Source: Drosophila persimilis (Eukaryota; Arthropoda; Insecta; Diptera; Drosophilidae). From it: a stretch of 64,000 nucleotides of DNA. The notes under the pieces are model-generated. The model saw nothing but the letters and a program-made list of their open reading frames with translations, had not been told where the DNA came from and made no database searches. Below are positions 1-12,032 of this stretch, in pieces (positions within the stretch are counted from its first letter, which is position 1; each line of letters starts with the position of its first letter). The translations under genes were made by a program, and so were the position numbers. Location of the stretch: contig NW_020825288.1 in NCBI RefSeq assembly GCF_003286085.1, positions 26,102,001-26,166,000 of the forward strand, in the 5' to 3' direction.

Positions 1-3000
1 TATCACAGTTGCATTCCACTGAAATATCTAAGTTTATGTTATTTGAGATACCACGTCCTGATGGAATACAAATCTTCTAATTGTCTTCCTACTCGTTCCG
101 TGTAGAAAACATAATTCCATGTCTGTACAGCTGTACCAGCACGGACCGCTCTATGGGAAATTTGGGGAAAACGTGAGCAGCTGATGAGTACAACTTTTGA
201 GTTTTGGGCGAGCAGTCTGCAGGGACATTGGGTGCGCACCATCCCTTTGACCAGCATCACCATCACCCAGCCCGGGAACGAGGCCGTTGTCATTGTCTCT
301 GCCTCTTAATTTTGCAGATTCTTTTATTTTCCGAGTGCTAACGAAGTTCACAAAGGCATTGGCCCAAATTTCCGACACAATTTCCACTGTTGGGTGTGCT
401 TGGGCTTGGGTTTGGGTTTTGGGGTCGGGCTCTTCCCTTGTCTGGACGTCTGTTAGCGTGCACTGGTATTTTATAAAATTGCTCATACGCACCGAGTACC
501 GCTTCGCCTTTGCCTTCGCCCCTTTCGGCAGCTCGGCTGCCCTGTCGTTCCATGAGCAAAAATGCTGACAATGGGCTTCTTTTCGTTTGGTTTCGTTTGT
601 ATTCGTTTGGTTTCGTATGGGTTGCCGGACAGAGTGACAGATTCGCAGTAGTTCTGCAGAAAAGCCACAGCATCCCAGGCTGGGGCAGCATCCCAGGGCC
701 AAGGCAGCGCCGCTCGTGCAACAGAGCCAAAGTGTTGCTGCTCGTGCTCCCATAGCACGAAACTAGGCATGTGTCCAGTAACCAGGGTTCGTGCTGAGTG
801 TGTCTGTGGGATTATTTATGCTCCTCCGCTGTTGTTGTTTGCTTTAATTGCCACTCACTGCTGGCCAACACCAACAACACCAAGTCTCTCAGCATCGAAC
901 CCATGGTCTGAATTATATGCTTGATAAATTGCTGCTGCAGCAAATCATCGTCCACATGGACTTTGGCGTTGTCGTGGGCATGGGCGTGGGCGTGGGCGTC
1001 ACCACGGGCGTTGTCATCGTTATCAAGCAGGACAGGAAATTACTATGTGTGCCTGTACCATACGGCACGAGTGTAAGACTGTACTTTGTACTGTGTTTGT
1101 TTTAAAACCAAGTCTGCCTGCATGCATATGTGGAAATGAAGTACTGATAGAGATAGGTCCACAAAAAATTAAACCTAGCTCAGGGGCAGGGCGCGTAACA
1201 AACCAATTTCCAAAAATCCTCCAGCAGGATCAAACTATTCAGCGAACTTTTCCGTCCTTTGAAAGGATGCTGCGCTGACTTTGCCCCGAGTGGAGCCAAC
1301 ACCTGGCAGGGAGTTCATTAAATATTCCAATTGCTGAAAAGCCCACACGGCAGGCGCGCTTAAAGAATATTAAGGTCGCTTTAATGGGGTACACGCGTAA
1401 GCACTTCCACGCTGCCTTGGCATCCAGTCTCTGCGGAAAGGAGTGGAGTAGTGGAGTAGAGAGTCTATTAATTGCGGCAGCGCCAAAGTCGTTTTTACCC
1501 ACTTGTCCTAAGACTAGCTCAGGACCACACGACCATCCAGGACCATCACACAAATGAGCCGAGGCGAAGAAAGCACCGCTAATGAAAAAGTTATGCGGGC
1601 ACGTTACTAACTTACCTCCATGGAGTCCGTCCGTGCTCGTGAAATGCCCCAAGTGTGGATGCGATGCCGGGAAATTGGCCTCGCATATAAGCCATGAATT
1701 AATTATGATGAGCCGGGCATCGCCATCTTTATGGAAAGTTAATTGCGCTCCCCAAGTGCATACAATGCAGTCGTGGCCGCTCAGCAATCCCCCACATTCG
1801 GAAACGAAGAGCTGCCTTACCGCCTAGTGCTGGTGCTGCCCCCATAATGGCCACCAGAAGCAACAGTTAACCAACTCGGACATCTGTGCAGCCTGAAGCT
1901 CTGGCAGGTTCTAAATGGACATACTGACTACTGAGACATTGAGCCCGATGTAAATATGCTAATATATTGAGCAGCAGAATACAGCAGCCGAAGCCACTCG
2001 CAATTACATTGTAAATGTAGCGGACAATGGTTGTAGTCACAGGTAATTGGGTTTCTATTTTGAAAGGACTTTCAAGTGGTGTTCGGGCTTCACAGACCTA
2101 GAAATGAAAGCGCGACAGACAGCCGGTGCCGGCATGTTGATGTGTCTCGTCTCGCTTGTTGGGGAAATTTTCTCTTTCGGAAATTCCCTCTCTTAATCTG
2201 AGGCGAATGCGAATCTGAAGAAGTGGAGGCTTCGTTCCGGTCTGCACTCCTCTGGCGACTGGCACTTATTGCCAGAGCTTGTAAACATGACATCTCCATA
2301 TTTATCTCCATGTGCTGGGGGTTGCGTGCTCGTGCGGCGGCCCAAACATATCGTAGTCTCGAAACACAGGAGTCCGGCTCAGGCTCAGGGCCTGCTTCCA
2401 CGACCTCCCATGGTCTCATGCTCTGGCCTGGCCAAGACGGCACGTTTTGAAAATGACTAATAACGGGGATAACAACCAGGAGGCAGCCAGGAGGTGAGTT
2501 CGCGATGGAAGCGGCAGAAATTTACATAATTTGAATGAGGTAGTTATATTTAATTTTGAATAATTTTTCGGATTCGTTGCAAATATTTTCAGGCGGTTTA
2601 TATTGTAATTCGCGGGAACGTGGGCGTTGGGCGTGAAGGAGCGCTCGTGTCTAATCCACATATTTCGTTACTTGTCCCTTCTTCGACGCTCTTGGTCCCA
2701 GCCCGGCCAAGCAATCTCCCGATGGCCGTTAATGCCGTCGAGGATGTTGTTGGCTTCTGTCATGTCCTTTTATTACACCGAAATCAATATTTATTAGAGG
2801 ATAATGGCGTCGGCGTCGCTGTCAGGGGGCATGGATGCAGGTGTGCTGGCGACCGTCCATCCATCCATCCATCCATCCACACAGTCCCGTCCCTCCCCTT
2901 TGATGTTTTCCCAGAAATGGAGGAGGCTGAGGAGGAGGCCAGCGGACAGGGGAGGTGGTAGAGAGAGCGAGAAGCTTTTGTGGCAGGTGATGGGGAGCAG

Positions 3001-3617
3001 ACTGCTAAATTGAATATGCTCGCTATAAGGTTCATCCCTTGACGAAATTTGGTCAATAAATTTTCACAAGTATTGAGGATGACGAGTCCCCTGCAAGGGC
3101 GTTGCTCAGGCATATACACGATAATCGGACACACACAGGCACAGGAAGAGGCACGGACATAGCCTGATGGCTTTTCGTCAGCAGCTCAGCATCTTTGTTT
3201 ATGGATTATACAATATTTAGCTTTTCGTACTTATTCGGGTTATCGTCATCGTCGGAGACCCGTGGTCGCATCCGTCGCTGGGGACCCCTCCTCATAAAAA
3301 TAACCAAATGGATTCTCTGTATGCCCTTCTCCCACTTGAGGGCGGGCCCACACACAATGACTAAACCTAATTTGTCAAAATCATATTCAAGCTCGGGATA
3401 ACGAGGTTATTTATAATGCGAGCTCTATGCATGTATGTATGTATATATATTTCGAATAACAATAACCAGCGCGCCACATGGCACTGGATTACGTTGATAA
3501 ATATTCATCTGTGGCTTTTTGTGGCATATACTCCGGATACACTCTTAGATTTGAACACTGAGTGGATGAGCTTATAGACCTCTCGATTTATAAATACTCT
3601 GAAGAAAACTGTTCAAA
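1..3617. other. Intergenic sequence downstream of the alpha-galactosidase gene
   Basis: I see no convincing gene here. Open frames on both strands are short or lack family motifs and splice logic. Contents worth recording are a CCAT tetranucleotide run at 2857-2879 and two weak first-exon-like signals. One is an ATG at 2454 followed by a GTGAGT donor at 2493. The other, on the minus strand, is a short hydrophobic frame around 855-903 followed by GTGAGT. The 3' UTR of the minus-strand alpha-galactosidase should lie just below 3618, but I found no canonical AATAAA on that strand within about 300 bases. Confidence 0.6.
2857..2879. repeat. CCAT tetranucleotide microsatellite
   Basis: The unit CCAT is repeated almost six times without interruption. 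It is an ordinary short tandem repeat in non-coding sequence. Confidence 0.9.
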
Positions 3618-5333
3618 TCAGTAGAGGGGCGCTACTGTAAACTTGTAGAACGTCACTCCTTCTGGATTGATTCGAGTGTTGAAGGCGTCATTCGGCTTGA
3701 ACATGCCCATGTTGCTACTGCTGTTGAACAGGTCCTGCAAGAATAAAAGGCGAAAATGCAGATTGGGGATTTTCCATTTGGTTTGGTCGTACCACAACAT
3801 AATAGCCCGTGGGGCTGTCCAGACCCAGACGCTCCAAGACGACTTCGAAGTTGCGAGGGCACAAGGGGCAGGCGTCAAAGCCTCCCCGATTTACAAAAGC
3901 CACTGCAAAGGAGTGTTGGCCAAGGTCGTTGACCGGGGTGACTGGACGTACCCACACCTGAAAAGGAATGGTGCGGAGTGTTTGTTCCGATACTTCGATT
4001 GATTGACTAAAGATACCTGAAAGTATTTCGATGCCCTGACGCACTTTCCGGGCATCCCAAGCAAGTCCTGATTTACAGCAATGACTTCTCTGAAATCAGA
4101 AATTGAATCAGACTTAAGTATGCCAAATAGTGAATGTGCCTGACCGGTTCTGAAGAAGTTCCTTTATTTCCGGGCGCACAGTCTCCAAGTCATTGGTCAT
4201 TATCAAAGGAGCTGCGATCACCGACCATATAGCCAGCTGCAATCTGCTGGCGTCATAGCTGAGACGAAAGTTACCTAAAACCAGCTGGGCAAGGAAAAGG
4301 GAAAGGGGAAGCCGTTACACACGCAAATGCCGTAGTCGAAGAATTGGGTGCCCTGTGCCTAACATACCATGTCCGGGTCATTCCATCGACCAGGACCAGC
4401 ATGGGCTAATAGAAGCTCCTGGTTTCTGCGGTATAGCTCCATTATCCTGAAGACTGATGTGTACGAGTCCGTGATGTCCTCTGCGAACCGCCAAAGATTG
4501 CAGTGCTTCGCTATCAACCTGTAGTCGGGCTGAAGGGGAACAAATTAGCGTCAAGTGCCGGGGGAGCCTTAAAGTTCTTCCGAGACCTACTTTCTCAGTG
4601 TAGAACGGCCAACTGCAAGAGTAGACCATCGTCCGACCAGTCCTGTTCATGGCCTTGCCAAAGGCGGGATACCCTCTGTTCCGCTCGGACTCAGTGGCAT
4701 AGCACCCGTCTAACTTCACGTAGTCTGCGCCCCAATCGGCGAAGGTTTGGGCATCGAGCTCGAAGTGTCCCCGAGCCCCAGGACCGCGGAACATACAAGT
4801 CTGCTGACCCACGTCATGGTATATGCCAAATTTCAGGCCTCGTCCATGAATCTGTGGAAGAATGCTGTTGCCTACTTTTGCTTTTCAGTACGGAAAACTG
4901 AATCACTTACGTAGCGGGACAGAGCAGACATTCCGCTGGGAAAACGTTTCCTATCGGCCAGGAGCTTCTGAGTGGACGTATCGCGAATTCTCTCCATCCA
5001 GCAGTCGTCGATTATCAAGTACTGGAATCCCACGGCTGCATAGCCCTCGGAGACTAGAAGATCTGCTGTGCGCTTAAAGAGCGACTCACTACGGTGGGAA
5101 ATACACGAAATACATAGTAGAATAAGAGCAGCATTTACCAATCAGAGCCATTACCTGATGCAATCCCTGGGGAAATGAATACAGTCAACAGTACATTGGA
5201 ATCTCTCGAATGGCATCCAGCCCATGGGAGGGGTTTGGGCGAGTCCGTTCTCGAGCCCGTCGATACATCGCAGCGCACAGCAGAACCAGATCGGAAGACA
5301 CAACAGATGCGAAAGGCGTTCTGTGCCAAGCAT
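3618..5333 (-). CDS. Alpha-galactosidase / alpha-N-acetylgalactosaminidase (GH27), eight exons
   Basis: A lysosomal or secreted glycosidase of family GH27 that removes terminal alpha-linked galactose or N-acetylgalactosamine. Exons, in coding order on the minus strand: 5333-5155, 5088-4911, 4851-4591, 4529-4368, 4284-4145, 4089-4017, 3957-3793, 3734-3618. All joints keep frame, giving 424 residues, the family's usual length. A hydrophobic signal peptide covers about residues 1-24. GH27 motifs follow: TPPMGWM near 34-40, IDDCW, the nucleophile Asp167 in YVKLDGCY, the acid/base Asp224 in FAEDITDS, and GPGRWNDPDM. Asn188 (NRT) and an NSS near the C-terminus are possible glycosylation sites. The substrate loop reads C-S-W-P-F (198-202); the Ser is typical of alpha-GalNAcases, so true specificity is uncertain. 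Drosophila has at least two GH27 paralogues and I cannot say which this is. The start is the only ATG giving a signal peptide before the conserved domain. Confidence 0.93.
4145..4150 (-). other. Non-consensus 5' splice site in the alpha-galactosidase gene
   Basis: The exon ending at 4145 is followed by GTCAGG instead of the usual GTRAGT. The junction is fixed by frame: CG plus the next exon's A makes Arg307 in the conserved QNREVIAVNQD stretch. The intron is only 55 bp (4090-4144) and its acceptor, TTTCAG, is strong. Confidence 0.7.
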
Positions 5334-6866
5334 CTCGAATTGTTAATAGAAGAGATGCCAAGTGTGCAAATTGACGTGTACAAATTGGTCTGCTCTGTTT
5401 GCTGCCGTGACTTGGGGAAGACTTGATGGAACTAATGCCATTAGCCCTGAAAAGTGCAACCGATTTGGCTGGGTGTAGATACTTGAACGATTGCAGGTGG
5501 TGCGATCGTTTTTCGTTACGCGGGAATGAAGTGTGAACTAAAATTGGTTTCGGTGTCCAATTTGCGTGATTGCTTTTCGACTTTTTGTGTGCTACTACTG
5601 CCCAAAATAAATGTGTCCAAATCTATGTAAACTAGATGAGTAAACATTGAAAAAACGATGGCTTTTTTGATATCCTCGAAAATCTCCTCGGGAATTAAAA
5701 ATCAGAGTGTAAACATGTACTTTATTCAAGGCGCAAAGCAAAGGTTGCTTCTGTTTCTCCACTCCACTCTTTTCAGTCATCATAATTTGGATGAGATACA
5801 TGTGGATATATATAACGTAGAGAGACCAAATGGACATATAATGCAAGCTGATGTGAATGCACGATTTCCTCTACAGTACCTAGATTTATTCCCGCTGGCT
5901 TAGATATAGTACGATGGATGGAGACATAAATATGAAATTAGTATGCAATTCCAAAACTAGATTCTCGGTGTCACTAATACAATCAAATTTTGCAGACTAT
6001 ACACAGCATAAGCTGGATCGCAAATCAAATTCAATTAACTGACAGGTCATACATTAAATACAGTGTGGTTTCTATCTTTCTGTCTTTCTATTTATCCCCA
6101 TTTTTAGGCTTTACGAGTACTATTTTTTCTAAAAATGTTTAAGGTAGATGTGTAAGGATGTCCAAACCAGTCCTTAGCATTAACGGCCAAGTCGGGTAGG
6201 CATAGTTTTTTGCCATATTCGGCAGACACTATTCTTGTATACAGTCGAAATCGAAACCGAAGTTATTGTGACAAAAAGTGTGAAATTAGCCAAGTCGTGT
6301 TGTACAAAATTACGTACGACTTTATTTTAAAAATAAATGTTTATTATTGAAATTTGAATAGAAAAAAACTATTTTAATGTGATTTATAAATATTTTCTTA
6401 GACTTTTATGAGCAGCCGGGACTAGTCCGGCCCAAAACTAGTCTTTTATTTTGGATTCAAATAGTCCCGTAGAGAGTGGTAAAGGGCAGCCATAGAGGGC
6501 ATTCATAAGGCACGACCACGGTTACTTTCATTCAATTTGGAGCGACAAGCCGACGACAAGCGGCTGTAATTCAATTTGCCGGGCTATGAAATATGCATGA
6601 CGAGAACGAGCGACAACTCCCTCATAACAAATATTTAGATCCCGACAAGCGGAATGTACACACTTATTAAAAAGTAAATTTCATTTATTGCTCGCCGAGA
6701 GCCGCTGTGCGCCAGCAACGGCAAACAAATAAACCAGCTGTAACAACAGAAAGCTTTGCACAATCAAGAGCGGAGCAGAACATTTAATTTTCCACCCGTT
6801 GTGTCTTTGTTTTCCAATCCCGTGCTGCGACTGCCACTGCCACTGCTACTGCCACTGTCACTGTCT

Positions 6867-6897
6867 CCGACCCGACCCGACCCGACCCGAGCCGACC
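6867..6897. repeat. CCCGA pentanucleotide repeat
   Basis: Four near-perfect CCCGA units, preceded directly by a degenerate GCCACT array at 6833-6862. Non-coding. Confidence 0.8.
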
Positions 6898-9835
6898 CCG
6901 GCGCCGCCACAAAGTCACATTGACCGTCAAACTGTAATCAAATGATAAATGCTGAGCAGGAAGCCCGGCTCGACCTCGTTCTCGTGCTGTGGACTGGACT
7001 GGTCTGGTGCTCGGCCAGGATATGCAGCCGAGCTCGACCGCGACCGGACCGGACTGGGACCGCAGGACACTGCCACAGCGGCAGCCGCAGCCGCAGAGTT
7101 GTTGAACAAATGACAACAAAAACGGGCGAGGGCACGGACACTGGAACGGCGGCAACTGCCCACAAGACGATTATCACAGGTTGCCAAGGACATGGGCGGT
7201 CCCCCAACCGCAGCACAATTCCTCTTAAGGATGCCACAGAAAAGTCGGGGCACTATCTGTGCCCTTCCCTTTCTGGCTGGGACTGGGATTGACTAACACT
7301 GAGGGTGAGAGTGGGCAAGCAACGGTAACAAGTCGCAAGACAATGATTTGAATTTCTGCGCTTTCAGCTCTGTTCGCGTTTCTTTCGGTTTTATGGCCCA
7401 CGGAAGGCGACAGCACAGGGAAAAGCGAAATGCGAAAAACAGTGGCAGAGGCAGTAAAACGAAATGAAAGCAGGAAAAAATTAAGCAGCACAAAAAATTA
7501 AAATAAACGCAGAGCCAGAGCCAAGACAAATTCGAAGAAGTTCCAGCTGTAGCCGTAGCCGTAGCCGTACCCGTAGCCCTGCCAGGAGTGGGGGAGGCAA
7601 CGGCAACCCACTTGCTGGCGGATACTGCGGCTGAATAAAATATGAAGCCAGGCCAAAGTTTGCGAAATGCCGTTCATGGCTCCGCCTGGAGATTAGAGGC
7701 GTCGTGGAACCGCTCGCCGGTTGTTCTATGCTGCTGCGTCTCTGCTGGTCGATTCATGCTTTTTGCTAGTGCTGCTGGCGTTTGCTTGGAATTGCCCCGG
7801 CTTTCTTCCGAGCTTCCTTCCACTCCTGCCACTTTTGCTGTCCTGTTCTGGGCATGGTACACGCACATAGACCATCTCCGATGCAATTGAGCCGTTATCG
7901 CTGAACCTTGGAAAGAGATTTACATTTTGTGTAATTCTTGCAATAAACAAAAGCTAGGAAATCAAACTCTATTTACCCAATCGAGAGCGGGTAAAATCTT
8001 ATTATTTACAGAGTTAATTTAGCCATTGTTTCTTTTCTGGCAAACTTGGAAATATCGGAGATGTCTTTGGACGAATCATTTGCAACTATGATATTCACAT
8101 TTATCGCCGTGCAGTCTGTCTGTGCTTTGGGTGAAATTTGCGCTAATAAATCTGCGCGCATTATTTTACCTTTATCGCAAGCATTAAATTAAATCTGATT
8201 AAAACGGAAATCATAAATCCCAATATAGCGGACTGGGAAGAGGAGAGACCCGGTCGCGGTCTCGTCGCACGCCTAATTGCGTTCCGCCCCCGCCCTGGGC
8301 CTTGGTATTTGTACTTATCCCCTCCCAACCCATCCCATCCCATCCCTTTCCACAGCGGCATAATCCTTTTACATTCCTAAGCCGCGACGGAGCCAGGCCA
8401 GATGACTACGACCCACGACCCCCAAGGCCCCACGACCCAACGTTGTTGGGGCGTCGACTCATCTGCTGCTCCCGCCGCGTGCGAATACGAATGCGAAGCT
8501 GCAATCTCAACGTGATAAATTACGGCTATTTGAATTCCTTTCGCTAGCTGTTCCCCCTAGCGGCTCCGGTATTTGTTACCGGTTCTCATTGTCGGGCTCC
8601 TTCGTCTTCCTCGTCCAGCTTTGAAATGCGCCTCTGGTTGTCGTTGTCTCTATGGACGACGTGGCTGTTGCGTTCGCGTTCGCTTTCGCTTTCCTTTCGC
8701 TTTTGGCGCTGACGCTGAAGATGAAGCGCATGAGTTATGGACCCGGCTAGCGCCGCGTTGCGTATACGGCGCGTTTCCAAACACATAATTGCCGCTAAGA
8801 TTTACGTTAGCCCTTTAAATTTATGTTACAAATTGCGCCAACTTTATGTTTATTACGTGCAGAATAATAGGCTTTTGTTGCTGCCAGCACTCTCCTCCCT
8901 GCTCCTTCGGATCACCGCTGTCTACCTACCTACCTACCTAACTACCTGGGCTGCTTACCCGACGTGCTCCTTGGGCAGCAGGGAAAGCAGACCTCTGGGC
9001 CATACAAAAGGGGTATTATCTCGCAGATTGTATAAGTAATGCACTTTTTAGCGCCAACTTTATTTGGCTCAATTTGCAATAGCATTTTGTAAATTCACAG
9101 AGTGTGCAAGCAGACGTATTGTTCTCTTTATTAATGGGCTGATAACACAAGACCCACTTAACTCACACAATTCTACCCAATTAAAGGCCCATAAACGCGA
9201 TGGGTCGATCTATGCCGGCTGTGCACGCTCCCACCCCTCCACCGTGGGATAATTTATGGATGGTCTGATTGTATTCATCCGCCGTTGAATTCCTTTGCTC
9301 CATTGCGGGTGGCTATGAAGGGGTATGGGCCAATGGCAGGGGTATGGGCTGGCAGCACGGAGCACACAGGATACCCGAAAAGTAATTATTAATCATTTAT
9401 TTTTCTCTTCCTTGTAAATATTTGGTGACTCAGTAGGGGCCCGGGGCTGATCCTCCCAACGATTCTACAAATGTTTGTACATTGTACATACATATGTATG
9501 TAGTTTTGCGGAGTGGGAAACGTCATTTTCTGCCTTTTATATGTGTATATGGGCCGGAAAAATATATGTATACGAATCTAGGACAGCGCTATACCACATT
9601 AGCGCCGTACCCACACCCTATCGCACTTCCATACATCCCTAAATTTGCACATACATATGTACATAGAGTTATGTGTGTACATAATCGTACAGTGCGTAAA
9701 CAAACATTACCCGGAATGAAAAATTTTGGACTACTCATGATAATTTAGCTACCGACATTTTCGTTTACTCAGACTTTTCTTGCCGAGGCGGGACGGGACG
9801 GGACCACATATCACGTACCCGGGTGAAACAGTGGA

Positions 9836-9870
9836 ACAGCAGCAACAGCAGCAGCAGCAGCGCAGCAACA
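9836..9870. repeat. CAG/CAA trinucleotide tract
   Basis: An imperfect CAG array with CAA interruptions. Such tracts often encode glutamine in fly transcription factors, but no long open frame or splice structure encloses this one, so I treat it as a non-coding microsatellite. Confidence 0.8.
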
Positions 9871-11878
9871 ATGTAACAAATATGTAAACAAGGACGAAAC
9901 ATGTCAAGGCACAAAATGCGCACCATGCTTCAGGAACACGACAGCACGAGGACGAGCACGAGGACCAAGCAAGGAGCAGAAACGTGCGCCGAACCTTTGT
10001 TGATTACGTTTCGTAATTAAGGAGATTTTAATATGCCGCATAATGACATAAAACTAATGCATAATTTTACAACACATCTGAGTAAGCAGGAATGTGGCTG
10101 GGGTTCTGGTTTCTGTGCTTGGTGTTTCCGTCTATTCGAGTCTTACCGAACGGAAGGGGAAGCTGTGGCCTGTGTTGGGTGGAACCTATGTAAGCAGAGC
10201 GTAGAATTCCGCTGACTTTTGCCTGTTTGGGTTCCTGAGCGGCTTGTCTTTGTGTTTTATGGCATATTGTAAAGTATCTTGTTAACATATTTGCCACATT
10301 AACCAAGAAACTACACGCGGGCACTCGCAGTCACCCACCGCCTTTGCTTTCGCACACGTCAGCGTCAGCGTCAGCGCGGTCGGAATCGTGGTCCTGGTCA
10401 AAGCCAGACCGAGAGCTAGACCCATAGAGAGTGCTAGGGCCAAGAGGGAGGCAGAACCGGAGGCACTTCTTTTACGTTGCTCTAGCCGGTTAGTACTCGT
10501 AGCAATATGCAAAAGTACAAATTAATTCGCTGGCGTTGGCCAGGACTCGGAGTCGGAGTCGGGCCCAAGCACAACGGAACGGCAGGGGCCGGAAATCTCG
10601 TGCCGTGTGCTGGCCCTGGGAGAGGTAGAGGAGCAGGTACTGCATCCAGTTTTGTCGAACCCCAACTGAACTTCCTCCCATGCTAATTAGTGCGAAAGGG
10701 GCGTAGCGTGGCTGGGTAAAGATGTCAACATCAGGCATCTGTCGGGCTGGCATCTGCACCTCCACCTCCACCTCCGCATCAGCCGCAGCCTCAGCCTCAG
10801 CCTCCGACTAGCAGCCGTAGAAAATCGTTTCATTTGCATAAATTAGGCATTTATTGCCGAGCGCCGTACATATACTAGAATACCAAAGCCCAACTTTGTT
10901 TACTTAGTCCTGAAATCTAGTACACAGTTACTTATATAATATAATATATTTTAAGAGAATCGTTGTGCCCCGTCTGCCTGCATGTACATAAGTTATACTG
11001 TTAATAATGGTGTACATAATATGATTTTTTTAAATAAAAGCAATCTTCCATGTTTAAATAAAACAAAAAAAATAAAATTTAAGCCTCTCCCAAAACTGGG
11101 ACCATGTCGTACTTTCCATTGACAGGATTTCCACAAATGTAAGAATTTATTAAAATTATCGGCATATCGCCTTGTAGCATCCAACTCCGTCCTTCTGGTC
11201 GCTGACTATAATAGTCTCGCGGCACAGTGGTCTTTTCAGAATTGCGAGTCCTTAAAAATAAGATATGGGTATTTCAGTGGGTGGCGAACGTACTTTCGTA
11301 CGCCTTTCAAAAAAAGTGTTCCCCAAGGTTTTTTTGATAGCATTTTCTTAGTTCATAATTTTAGCAATAAACATGTGATATAAGTCGACTTTGGCCTAAT
11401 CTGGTAAAATAGAGAAATCTGCGAAACGGAACAGAATATTCGCAAGCCTTTAAATTATTTTAAAAGAGGATTATATTTCATTAGACAATTTATTATCTCT
11501 ATTGGTGTTCTTTTAATTTAATTAAGTACCGGTCGCGACCGTACGGGTCGGATTGCCTAATGCATACTTATTATGATATAATAATTATTACTTTATTATT
11601 AGATAATCAAAGAGACATAAGCCATTAATCTGTAGAAGATAAACAGTGGTGCAGTAGCCTATGTTGCCACACTCCCAAATATTCATCTTGCGCCTCTTTC
11701 CTTTCTTTCACAAAGCATATCGCAAACTACGATACAGAAAAAGCTCAGTATCTCAACAAAATGTATTAAGAATATTTTGCTGAAAAACACAACATTTTAG
11801 TAGTTTAACTACAAGTTTAACATCTTACATATCTTGCAATTATTAGTTATTTTGTTCTAACTGAGTTGACTTTTTGCG

Positions 11879-12032
11879 ATGGAAAGTAAGAGTATTGACA
11901 GCCAAGGTAAAATTAAACACTACAATAACTAATTAAATTTCCATTTAACATTGCAAACTAGGAGCGAAGAGGGGAGCATCATCGAAAAGGGATTTTAAGG
12001 GATTTCAATCCCCTAACTCATTCCAGACCTAG
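11879..12032 (+). CDS. Possible tiny two-exon gene (32 residues), basic and Ser-rich
   Basis: I do not recognise this. An ATG at 11879 opens a frame that ends in CAAG before a GTAAAA donor at 11907. A 55-bp AT-rich intron follows with a branch-like CTAAT and a TAG acceptor at 11959-11961. Exon 2 (11962-12029) continues in frame to a TAG at 12030-12032. The predicted product begins MESKSIDSQG and has a Lys/Arg/Ser-rich second half ending QSPNSFQT. What favours a gene is the intron's size, composition and branch site and the hydrophilic, non-repetitive product. Against it are the very small size and the lack of a clear promoter, so it could equally be chance or a decayed exon. Confidence 0.2.

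Larger units (their letters stand above)
5334..11878. other. Intergenic sequence upstream of the alpha-galactosidase gene
   Basis: The first few hundred bases should hold the 5' UTR and promoter of the minus-strand alpha-galactosidase gene. I see no TATA box there, so the start site is undetermined. The rest has no gene I can support. It contains triplet-like and pentanucleotide runs (GCCACT near 6833-6862, CCCGA at 6867-6897, GTAGCC near 7550-7577), a CTAC run at 8924-8945 and a CAG-rich tract at 9836-9870. There is also a 12-bp perfect palindrome at 11530-11541 in AT-rich sequence. Open frames around 6784-7292 come from the simple repeats and have no domain. Confidence 0.55.

Noticed and set aside
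1239-1787. 182-codon minus-strand frame
   Set aside because: No recognisable motif or signal and composition unlike fly proteins. A strong GTAAGT donor-like site interrupts it near 1613, but I could not build a gene around it.
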